Source of the DNA: Clostridium aminobutyricum
GTDB lineage: Bacteria > Bacillota > Clostridia > Peptostreptococcales > Anaerovoracaceae
Direction of reading: 5' to 3'
Length of the DNA stretch: 64,000 bases
NCBI RefSeq assembly: GCF_017255415.1
Contig: NZ_JAFJZZ010000005.1
Span: 62,001-126,000, forward strand
In this document: positions 55,403 through 62,255 of the stretch, piece after piece
Layout of the letters: each line of letters starts with the position of its first letter
Numbering within the stretch: position 1 is the first letter of the stretch
The notes under the pieces: model-generated
The model's input: the letters and a program-made list of their open reading frames with translations, nothing else
Databases searched by the model: none
What the model was told of the DNA's origin: nothing
Position numbers and translations under genes: made by a program

Positions 55403-55418
55403 TGGCATGAAAGTTGCT
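55403..55418 (+). promoter_or_regulatory. Sigma-54 promoter of the CoA-transferase operon
   Basis: TGGCATGAAAGTTGCT matches TGGCAC-N5-TTGCT closely, with GG and GC 10 bases apart. It lies 46 bases before the ATG at 55465, leaving room for a short leader with ribosome site GGAAGGTGAG. Confidence 0.88.
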
Positions 55419-55464
55419 CTAGTTATATACAAACTTAAAAAGCAAATGAAAGGAAGGTGAGAAG

Positions 55465-56151
55465 ATGAAAAATAAATTCGGAAAAATGAAGACCATTGAT
55501 GAAGCCATGGAATACGTCAAAGATGGCTGTACCATTATGATTGCAGGTTTTGGCGGTATTGGATCCTCCTATGATCTAATACAGGCCATTATCAAAAAAG
55601 GAGTAAAGGATTTAACGCTTATTTCAATTGACGCGGGAGATCCGGACCTTGGACCTGATCACATCGTGGCCAATAGACAGTGCAAGAAACTGATCACAAG
55701 CCATATAGGGGCTACAAAAGCGGCAGGCGAATTATTAAATGCCGGTGAACTGGAAGTAGAATTTTGCCCTCAAGGAACATTAGCGGAACGTATCAGAGCC
55801 GGAGGTGTAGGTATTCCCGGATTTTTGACCGATATAGGCCTTGGCACGATCATTGAACAAGGAAAGCAGAAAATCAGATTAGAAGGCCGGGAGTACTTAT
55901 TGGAAACAGCACTTAAGGCGGATGTTGCCATTATTTTAGCGGAAAAAGCAGATGAGTTTGGAAATTTAGTATATAGCAAAACGGCGAGGGGATTAAATCC
56001 GCTCATGGCGAGAGCAGCAGAAGTGACAATCGTAGATGCAAAACAGATTGTACCTTTGGGTGAAATCGATCCGGAAGATGTGGTAACACCCGGAGCATAT
56101 GTTGATATCATCGTTCATGGAGGAGGTGATTGGAAATGGTCATGGCAATAA
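55465..56151 (+). CDS. 3-oxoacid (acetoacetate-type) CoA-transferase, subunit A
   Basis: A 228-residue alpha subunit of a two-subunit family I CoA-transferase, which moves CoA from acetyl-CoA or another acyl-CoA to a short-chain acid such as acetoacetate. Typical features are DGCTIMIAGFGGIGSSYDLI at the N-terminus, FCPQGTLAERIRAGGVGIPGFLT in the middle and NPLMARAAEVTIVDA near the end. It is translated just ahead of subunit B, whose start overlaps its last codons. The sigma-54 promoter at 55403 starts the operon, which continues with thiolase and aminotransferase. Confidence 0.92.
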   Translation: MKNKFGKMKTIDEAMEYVKDGCTIMIAGFGGIGSSYDLIQAIIKKGVKDLTLISIDAGDPDLGPDHIVANRQCKKLITSHIGATKAAGELLNAGELEVEFCPQGTLAERIRAGGVGIPGFLTDIGLGTIIEQGKQKIRLEGREYLLETALKADVAIILAEKADEFGNLVYSKTARGLNPLMARAAEVTIVDAKQIVPLGEIDPEDVVTPGAYVDIIVHGGGDWKWSWQ

Positions 56152-56798
56152 AAGAGCAGATGGCAAAAAGAGCGGCAGAGGAAATTGAAAACGGTAATGT
56201 AGTGAATTTGGGATTTGGCATTCCTCAGAAGGTTGTCAATTATATCCCGGAGGGTAAAACGGTATTCTTTCATGCCGAAAACGGGATTTTAGGGGCAGGA
56301 CCGGCAGCTAAAAAAGGGGAGGAAGATCCGGACATTGTTGATTCTGGATGTGTACCGATTACTACCGTTCCCGGAGCATCTTATTTTGACAGTGCAGATT
56401 CTTTTGGCTTGGTACGGTCGGGGAAATTAGATATCACCATACTCGGCGCATTAGAAGTAGCTGAAACCGGAGATCTGGCCAATTGGATGGTACCGGGAGG
56501 ACTTATTCCGGGAATGGGTGGCGCGATGGATTTGGCTAAAAAAGCTAAAAAGGTGATCGCTATAACGACTCATACGGATAAGAATGACCATTCAAAATTA
56601 AAAGAAAAATGCTCGTTACCACTGACAGCCATGAACTGTGTTTCTCTGGTTATTACAGATATTGCAGTGATGGAGGTAACAAGGGAGGGATTTCTGCTTA
56701 AAGAACTGTTTGATGGGCACACGGTAGAAGAAGTGATTGAAAAGACGGAAGCGCCCATCCGAATTGCTGAAAATGTTCGTGTTATAAAGTATGAATAA
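56136..56798 (+). CDS. 3-oxoacid (acetoacetate-type) CoA-transferase, subunit B
   Basis: A 220-residue beta subunit. The catalytic glutamate lies in HAENGILGAGP (about residue 49), and GLIPGMGGAMDLAKKAKKVI with the following THTDKNDHSK is family-typical. The ATG at 56136 is chosen because GGAGGTGA ends six bases upstream; a TTG at 56130 and ATG at 56142 are alternatives. It overlaps subunit A by 16 bases. Acetoacetate or another 3-oxoacid is the expected substrate because a thiolase follows; butyrate-type use cannot be excluded. Confidence 0.92.
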   Translation: MVMAIKEQMAKRAAEEIENGNVVNLGFGIPQKVVNYIPEGKTVFFHAENGILGAGPAAKKGEEDPDIVDSGCVPITTVPGASYFDSADSFGLVRSGKLDITILGALEVAETGDLANWMVPGGLIPGMGGAMDLAKKAKKVIAITTHTDKNDHSKLKEKCSLPLTAMNCVSLVITDIAVMEVTREGFLLKELFDGHTVEEVIEKTEAPIRIAENVRVIKYE

Positions 56799-56920
56799 GA
56801 AACAATAAGTTTTCCTAAATTTTATTTGCTGATTGAAATATTGTTTTAATTTATTATTAGTTTTTAATTTTAATTTTGCTGATTTTTAAAATAAAAGCTG
56901 ACGGAGAATGGAGGTAAAAA

Positions 56921-58084
56921 ATGAGAGAGGCAGTAATCGTAGCAGCGGTGAGAACGCCTATTGGGAAATATGCAGGAATGCTATCGGATTTTGAAGGATA
57001 TGAATTGGGCGGAATGGTAGTCAAGGAAGCTGTGAAAAGAGCCGGAATAGATCCGTCTCAAATAGAAGAAGTCTATATGGGAAACGCAGAAGGAGCACCG
57101 GGAAACCTAGGCAGAGTAATCGCGTTAGAGGCCGGGTTGCCTGTAACCGTACCGGGTATTCAATTGGATAGGCAATGTGCTTCGGGTTTGGAAACCATTT
57201 GTATGGCTGCAGCTATGATTGAAAGCGGTCATGGGAATATTTATGTTGCAGGGGGAGCTGAAAGTCAAACGAATAACCCTTATTTCATGACAAAGACAAA
57301 GCGCCCTTACAGTTATTCGTATCCATCCTTTAACTATGTGATGATGTCACCGCCGAAAATAGGTAACCCGGATATGGGGATAACAGCAGAAAATGTTTTA
57401 AAGGAACATCCTGTAACAAGAGAAAAAATGGATCAGTTTGCGTATGAGAGTCATCAAAAAGCTATCGCTGCAATAAAAAGAGGAGAGTTCGCAGAACAAA
57501 TCTTACCGGTCATTAAAAAAGCCAAGGGAAAAGAGGTTACTCTTGATACGGATGAATCGCCGCGTGAAGATACAAGTTTAGAACAACTTGCCTCTCTAAA
57601 ACCTATTTTTGTAAAAGATGGTTCCGTAACTGCGGGAAATAGCTGCCCTATGAATGATGGTGCAGCTGCAGTAGTCATGATGAGCAAGGAAAAAGCAGAC
57701 GAATTGGGCTTAAAACCTCTGTTAAAAGTAAAGGGCTTTGCATCCGTAGGATTGACTCCGCATACGATGGGTTTCGGTCCGATAGGTGCCGTTCGTAAGG
57801 TGTTAAAAAAGACTGGAATTTCGCTGGATGAAGTGGAGATGATTGAATTAAACGAAGCTTTTGCCTCACAGGCAATTGCATGCATAGAGGAACTTGGCTT
57901 AAATCCTGCCAGAGTAAATCCAAATGGGGGAGCAATTGCACTAGGTCATGCTTTAGGCGCAACTGGTGCGGTATTAACTACAAAGGTTGCTTATGCAATG
58001 CAAAAAGCAGAAAGAAAATATGCCATTGTAACTATGTGTGTCGGCGGAGGCGAAGGTTCTGCGGCAGTCTTTGAGAAAATATAA
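56921..58084 (+). CDS. Acetyl-CoA acetyltransferase (thiolase)
   Basis: A 387-residue thiolase, which splits a 3-oxoacyl-CoA with CoA into acetyl-CoA and a shorter acyl-CoA (or runs in reverse). The acylated Cys is in LDRQCASGLET (about 88), the His in NPNGGAIALGHALGATGA (about 343) and the second Cys in CVGGGEG near the C-terminus. Length and motifs are those of degradative/biosynthetic thiolase II. A 122-base AT-rich gap precedes it without a visible terminator, and GGAGG lies before the ATG. The aminotransferase gene follows 17 bases later. Confidence 0.92.
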   Translation: MREAVIVAAVRTPIGKYAGMLSDFEGYELGGMVVKEAVKRAGIDPSQIEEVYMGNAEGAPGNLGRVIALEAGLPVTVPGIQLDRQCASGLETICMAAAMIESGHGNIYVAGGAESQTNNPYFMTKTKRPYSYSYPSFNYVMMSPPKIGNPDMGITAENVLKEHPVTREKMDQFAYESHQKAIAAIKRGEFAEQILPVIKKAKGKEVTLDTDESPREDTSLEQLASLKPIFVKDGSVTAGNSCPMNDGAAAVVMMSKEKADELGLKPLLKVKGFASVGLTPHTMGFGPIGAVRKVLKKTGISLDEVEMIELNEAFASQAIACIEELGLNPARVNPNGGAIALGHALGATGAVLTTKVAYAMQKAERKYAIVTMCVGGGEGSAAVFEKI

Positions 58085-58101
58085 AGTCAAGAGGTGATGA
58101 A

Positions 58102-59475
58102 ATGAGCGACAACAATAAAGTATTAAATGCAGATTTTTTTAGAGACTATCCAAGAATTAATCACGGAAAAGGCATCTATATGTATTCCGAAGAAGGAGAG
58201 GAAATTATCGATGGGGCTTCAGGTCCGGTACTGGTGAGCTTAGGACATGGAATTGAAGAGATCGCAGATGCTATGCGGGAGCAGGCCGTAAAACTTGCAT
58301 TTGCCCATAGGGATGATTGCGTAACCAGCATTCTGGAGGAGTCTTGTGAAAATTTCTATGAAGCGTCAGAAGGAGACATGGTGAAGACTTTTCAAGTAGC
58401 TGGCGGTTCTGAAGCAAATGAAATAGCGATAAAGCTGGCACGGAATTATCATTTAGTTCGCGGAAATGCAGGGAAATATAAGGTGATATCCAGATGGCAA
58501 AGCTATCATGGAAGCAGTATGGGCGTGTTATCCTTAAGCGGGTTTACAAAAAGAAGAAAAGGATATGAGCCATACTTGTTTGAGCATGGTCATATAGCAC
58601 CTTGCTATTGTTACCGATGCTGGTTTGATCAACAGCCTGAAAGCTGCGGACTGCAGTGCGCTAAGGCTCTGGAAAATGAAATTCTGGCGCAAGGCCCTGA
58701 AACGGTATCGGCATTTATAGCTGAACCGATATCCGGTATGTCCCTTTGTGTGGCTGAGCCTCATTCAGATTACTTTAAGGAAATAAGGAGAATTTGTGAT
58801 AAATACGACGTTCTTTTAATTATGGATGAAGTGATGACAGGCTTTGGAAGAACAGGCAAGATGTTTGCCTATAAGCACTTCGGCATTATTCCGGATATGG
58901 TCAGTACCGGAAAAGCTGTTAGCGGAGGGTATTTCCCCCTTGCCGCTGTATCGGTAACAGAAAAAGTATACAAGGGATTGTATGATAACCATGGTGATTT
59001 TACACCGGGATATTCATGGTCGGGCAATCCGCTAGGGGCAGCTGTTCAAGTTGCTTCATATAAGTATCTCAATGAGCATAACCTAGTTAAAAACTGTGAG
59101 GAGATGGGAGCTTACTTAAAAGAAAAAATAACAGAAATGTGTGAAAAACACCCTACAGTTGGTGATATCAGGGGAAGAGGTTTGATGGTAGGCATAGAAT
59201 TAGTGAAGGATAAAAAGACGAAAGAATGCTTTGATCCGAGCGTCAAATATGCAGCTCAGATGAATGCCGAGGCAATCAATCAAAATATGATTATTGAATC
59301 GAGCTCGGGTTGCAATAGAGGACAATCAGGAGATGCCCTAGTCCTTTCACCGGCATTTATTATCACGAAAGAAGAAGTAGACAAGATTGTAGACCGCTTA
59401 GATAGAGTAATAACAAATGTTGAAGAAAGAAATGGATTTAAACTGGAGATCAAATGTGAATTAAGATTGGCATAA
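58102..59475 (+). CDS. Class III PLP-dependent aminotransferase
   Basis: A 457-residue omega-type aminotransferase. Landmarks are GGSEANEIAIKLAR (phosphate binding), SYHGSS, the central MDEVMTGFGRTGKMFA (Asp for the pyridine nitrogen) and the PLP lysine in VSTGKAVSGGY (about 273). A Cys-rich insert CYCYRCWFDQ...CGLQCA at about 171-190 is seen in a subgroup of this family. Such enzymes act on amino groups away from the alpha carbon (omega- or beta-amino acids). As last gene of a CoA-transferase/thiolase operon it would yield a 3-oxoacid if the substrate is a beta-amino acid; that substrate is inference. Confidence 0.88.
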   Translation: MSDNNKVLNADFFRDYPRINHGKGIYMYSEEGEEIIDGASGPVLVSLGHGIEEIADAMREQAVKLAFAHRDDCVTSILEESCENFYEASEGDMVKTFQVAGGSEANEIAIKLARNYHLVRGNAGKYKVISRWQSYHGSSMGVLSLSGFTKRRKGYEPYLFEHGHIAPCYCYRCWFDQQPESCGLQCAKALENEILAQGPETVSAFIAEPISGMSLCVAEPHSDYFKEIRRICDKYDVLLIMDEVMTGFGRTGKMFAYKHFGIIPDMVSTGKAVSGGYFPLAAVSVTEKVYKGLYDNHGDFTPGYSWSGNPLGAAVQVASYKYLNEHNLVKNCEEMGAYLKEKITEMCEKHPTVGDIRGRGLMVGIELVKDKKTKECFDPSVKYAAQMNAEAINQNMIIESSSGCNRGQSGDALVLSPAFIITKEEVDKIVDRLDRVITNVEERNGFKLEIKCELRLA

Positions 59476-59516
59476 ATTCTATAGATAACACCACTGTACG
59501 GAGGACAACCGGACTC

Positions 59517-59561
59517 ATGCACCGTTCTAACTTTCATAAAAAGTTAGAACGGTGCATTTTG
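59517..59561 (+). terminator. Strong terminator after the aminotransferase operon
   Basis: Perfect 18-bp arms beginning ATGCACCG at 59517-59534 and 59540-59557 enclose CATAA, followed by TTTTGC. The arms contain TTAGAAC and GTTCTAA and are unrelated to the GTTAGC boxes. Confidence 0.85.
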
Positions 59562-59639
59562 CTCTCGTAAAAGGCTTATATTCCAACGAAAAATGAATCT
59601 ACTATGCGGAAAGAAAGAGCACAAAAAATTGAATTGATT

Positions 59640-59667
59640 TTACAGAAACTTATTTCATTGTTATAAT
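59640..59667 (+). promoter_or_regulatory. SigmaA-type promoter of the glucosylglycerate pair
   Basis: TATAAT at 59662-59667 with TTACAG at 59640-59645 (spacing 16) lies 57 bases before the next start codon. The -35 is a weak match. Confidence 0.55.
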
Positions 59668-59724
59668 GATAGTAATAAATAAAAAACTAAGAGAAGAATA
59701 TGGAATCTCTGAGGTGATTAATAA

Positions 59725-60378
59725 ATGAAAAAATATGCTTTATTTGATATGGATAATACACTTCTTCAGGGAAGATTTATTGATACAGCAGCAGAAAAAT
59801 TTTCTTTTGAAAAGGAACTGCAAGTCATAAGAAATTTAGAAATAGACTCTTTCCAACGGACAAACCGGATTTCAGAACTGATGAAAGGACAAGCGGTTGA
59901 TAAATTATTAGAGATTATAGACGGGATACCTTTGATTGAAGATGCAGCCGACACGATAAAAGAAATCAAAGAACTCGGATACACCATCGCTATCGTAAGT
60001 GATAGTTATGATGTAGTTGTTGAAGAAGTTGGCAGGAAAGTAGAGGCCGATTTCTGTTTTTCAAATACTATTGAAATTGCCGAAGGTAAAGTGACCGGAA
60101 AAGTAAATGTGCCCAGTTACTTCTTGAAAAGGTCTGATTCGACTTGCCAGCATGAAATATGCAAAGGACATCTGCTTGCGAAACTCATGAGTGAAAACAG
60201 AGTACCGAAAGAACATATTATATCAGTAGGGGATAGTGAAAATGATATCTGTATGATAAAGAACTCCGGCATAGGAATTTCATTTTGTTCCACTTGTGAC
60301 GAACTGAATTCGAGTGCCAGTTTTCAAATAACAAAAAAATCGTTCGCTGAATTGATTGATTTGATAAAAGGGATATAA
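59725..60378 (+). CDS. HAD-family phosphatase (SerB-like), likely glucosyl-3-phosphoglycerate phosphatase
   Basis: A 217-residue haloacid-dehalogenase phosphatase. Motif I is FDMDNTLL with the nucleophile Asp, motif II the Ser/Thr in IAIVSDSYD, and motif IV GDSENDICMI; length and cap size fit the SerB/PSP subgroup. It is followed after 14 bases by a GpgS-like synthase gene. In other organisms the product of GpgS, glucosyl-3-phosphoglycerate, is dephosphorylated by a separate phosphatase, so that substrate is inferred from context; phosphoserine phosphatase is the alternative by sequence alone. Confidence 0.8.
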   Translation: MKKYALFDMDNTLLQGRFIDTAAEKFSFEKELQVIRNLEIDSFQRTNRISELMKGQAVDKLLEIIDGIPLIEDAADTIKEIKELGYTIAIVSDSYDVVVEEVGRKVEADFCFSNTIEIAEGKVTGKVNVPSYFLKRSDSTCQHEICKGHLLAKLMSENRVPKEHIISVGDSENDICMIKNSGIGISFCSTCDELNSSASFQITKKSFAELIDLIKGI

Positions 60379-60392
60379 AAGGGGATAGGTAA

Positions 60393-61835
60393 ATGAATAG
60401 GAATATTAAAAAACAATGGGAAGAAAAATTACTATCATATGACGTTGGGGACATTGACATAATTGATGTTAAAAATACCGCTGGAATACAACGAAATAAT
60501 GATTCCGTCACCGTGATTACCGATGGATGGGGTGAAGGAAAAGCTGCTTCCATACTCCGCGGCGGCAGTAACGCTGCGTCTGTTTTAAAAGTAATGAATC
60601 AGTTAGGTTTTAAAGAAATTACCATATTTCATATTGAAGAAAAAATTGATCATATGGAGGATGTATTCATTACAAGTGTTGTTCAGCCCGCACATTTATT
60701 ATTTGATAAAGTATCCGTGATTTGGAGAAATGACTCTAATGTTTTTGAATTGCTAAAATACATGAATGATGAATATGATATGGTTTTCTTGGGTGCTCCA
60801 TTGACCGTGTCAGAAATAGATAGTTTTTACGCCAAAGTAAAGGGGAGCTTTGATGGAAATATTGCCATTGTAAGAGGAATCTGCGAGGATATTGACCTGG
60901 ATAATACCGATGATGTACATAAATGGATGTACGAAAGAACCTATACTTATAGTGACTTCTCCTTTGCAATGGTTCTAAAGGAATTAAAACGAAGATTGGG
61001 CAAAAAGATTGCCGTTCTTTTACCGAGCTTGAATGAAGAAAAGACGGTGGGTAAAGTCATAGAAACTGCAAAAGAGGTGCAGGAGGTTGGGATCATTGAT
61101 GAAATCATTCTGATTGATTCGGATTCCATAGATAAAACAGTAGAAATTGCAAAGAATGCCGGCATTCCTTTTTATATACATCAAAAAATCCGGGAGGATT
61201 TAGGGAGCTATTCCGGAAAAGGCGAAGCGATGTATAAAAGTGCATACATTACAGATGCAGATATTTTAATATGGGTTGATACGGATATCGAGAGCATTAC
61301 CCCAAGCTTTTTTTATGGCTTGATAGGACCTATGCTGACAAACAAGGACATTCGGTTTGTCAAAGGATTTTATGAACGGCCTGTTGATGTAAAGAGCAGC
61401 GGTGTTGAACTGGGCGGAGGACGCGTTACGGAAATTATGATGCGGCCTTGGATTAATTTGTACATGCCTGAATTGTCAGGATTTATCCAACCCCTCTCCG
61501 GAACGGTTGCCATATATAAAGAAGACTTTTTACAAATGAGAATCCCTATTAATTATGGTGTTGAAATTGCTATGTTGATTCAAATGCTTGAAAGTAAGGG
61601 CATTTGGTCCATTTGTCAGGTTAATTTGGGGACGGTCATACACAAATCGAAAGATGTGATTGCCTTGAGCGATATGTCTTTTCAGATTCTTCAGACGCTG
61701 CAAGCTTTAGTGAATGAAGAACCCCCGAATACAACCTATCGAAGGGTTTTTACGAATGACAACAATTTTATGATCGTATCAAAGAGGCATGATATAACTT
61801 GGAGAACTTTCGAGTTAGAACAAAAAAGCGTCTGA
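60393..61835 (+). CDS. gpgS: GpgS-like glucosyl-3-phosphoglycerate synthase with N-terminal extra domain
   Basis: A 480-residue protein. Residues about 205-480 are a nucleotide-sugar glycosyltransferase of the GpgS type (GT81): KIAVLLPSLNEEKTVGKVI, IDEIILIDSDSID, GKGEAMYKS, WVDTDIE (metal-binding DxD) and the late QPLSGTVAIYKEDFLQM with YGVEIAMLI, which is characteristic of this family. It would join glucose from a nucleotide sugar to 3-phosphoglycerate, the first step to the compatible solute glucosylglycerate. Residues 1-200 form another alpha/beta domain, reminiscent of a universal-stress-type fold (GSNAASVLKVMNQLG, AHLLFDKVSVIWR), not part of the usual short GpgS. The pair with the phosphatase suggests an osmotic or nitrogen-stress solute pathway. 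Confidence 0.78.
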   Translation: MNRNIKKQWEEKLLSYDVGDIDIIDVKNTAGIQRNNDSVTVITDGWGEGKAASILRGGSNAASVLKVMNQLGFKEITIFHIEEKIDHMEDVFITSVVQPAHLLFDKVSVIWRNDSNVFELLKYMNDEYDMVFLGAPLTVSEIDSFYAKVKGSFDGNIAIVRGICEDIDLDNTDDVHKWMYERTYTYSDFSFAMVLKELKRRLGKKIAVLLPSLNEEKTVGKVIETAKEVQEVGIIDEIILIDSDSIDKTVEIAKNAGIPFYIHQKIREDLGSYSGKGEAMYKSAYITDADILIWVDTDIESITPSFFYGLIGPMLTNKDIRFVKGFYERPVDVKSSGVELGGGRVTEIMMRPWINLYMPELSGFIQPLSGTVAIYKEDFLQMRIPINYGVEIAMLIQMLESKGIWSICQVNLGTVIHKSKDVIALSDMSFQILQTLQALVNEEPPNTTYRRVFTNDNNFMIVSKRHDITWRTFELEQKSV

Positions 61836-61939
61836 ACGGAGCGGTTCGCGACTGATTGGAGTAGCAAATATACAAGTCAGCAGGTATAATAAACTTCCGT
61901 AGAGAAAATAAAAGCGCCCACGCGGCGCATTTTCTTGGC

Positions 61940-61967
61940 CGCTTAGTTAGCTATTGCTAACCAAGCG
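61940..61967. promoter_or_regulatory. GTTAGC-type palindrome 1 before the terminal ABC transporter
   Basis: The core GTTAGCTATTGCTAAC (61946-61961) is identical to the one at 5041-5056. Here the arms extend outward to 12 bp (CGCTTAGTTAGC and GCTAACCAAGCG) with one mismatch. Confidence 0.62.
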
Positions 61968-61990
61968 ATGGACGAAGAAGGGAGAGGTTG

Positions 61991-62119
61991 ATGAAAAAAA
62001 TACCTTGCCGTATATCCGCTTACTTACGGCCTTCGATATACGACAGCTTACAAGCAAGTAGGTTTTCGTCTGATTGGATTGAAAAAGAACGGTACGGAGT
62101 AGAGAAAAGAATAGAATAG
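61991..62119 (+). CDS. Possible small ORF in the control region (42 codons)
   Basis: ATG at 61991 follows GGGAG at six bases and reads MKKIPCRISAYLRPSIYDSL, ending in a basic/acidic tail (EKERYGVEKRIE) before TAG. No family is recognised, no signal peptide is evident, and the dyad 62009-62042 lies inside it. It may be a leader peptide or chance. Confidence 0.2.
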   Translation: MKKIPCRISAYLRPSIYDSLQASRFSSDWIEKERYGVEKRIE

Positions 62120-62136
62120 GCTTATAATTAGAAATT

Positions 62137-62152
62137 GGTTAGCCTATGCTAA
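62137..62152. promoter_or_regulatory. GTTAGC-type palindrome 2 before the terminal ABC transporter
   Basis: GGTTAGCCTATGCTAA has 5-bp perfect core arms TTAGC/GCTAA around CTAT, and the outer base pair differs from the other copies. It begins nine bases after TATAAT (62123-62128), so a bound repressor would cover the start of transcription, as at 5041. Confidence 0.55.
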
Positions 62153-62255
62153 TAAATCCTGTTTTTTTAGCAAGTAGGAGACAGCAATTCTCCTCTTATT
62201 GACTAAAAAGAGGAGAGCAGCTATCAATACAGAACTTAATTAGGAGGTGGTTCTT

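Larger units (their letters stand above)
61836..62255. promoter_or_regulatory. Long control region of the terminal ABC transporter gene
   Basis: A 420-base gap. It holds TATAAT at 61885-61890, a weak hairpin GCGCC-N5-GGCGC (61914-61928) followed by ATTTTCTT that could end the gpgS operon, two GTTAGC-type palindromes (61940-61967 and 62137-62152), a dyad CGTATATC/GATATACG (62009-62016 and 62035-62042), another TATAAT at 62123-62128 nine bases before the second palindrome, and a small frame at 61991-62119. Ribosome site AGGAGGTGG precedes the TTG at 62256. Confidence 0.5.

Noticed and set aside
61914-61932. Terminator after gpgS
   Set aside because: Only 5-bp GC arms with ATTTTCTT behind them, about 80 bases after the stop; too weak to list as a separate terminator.
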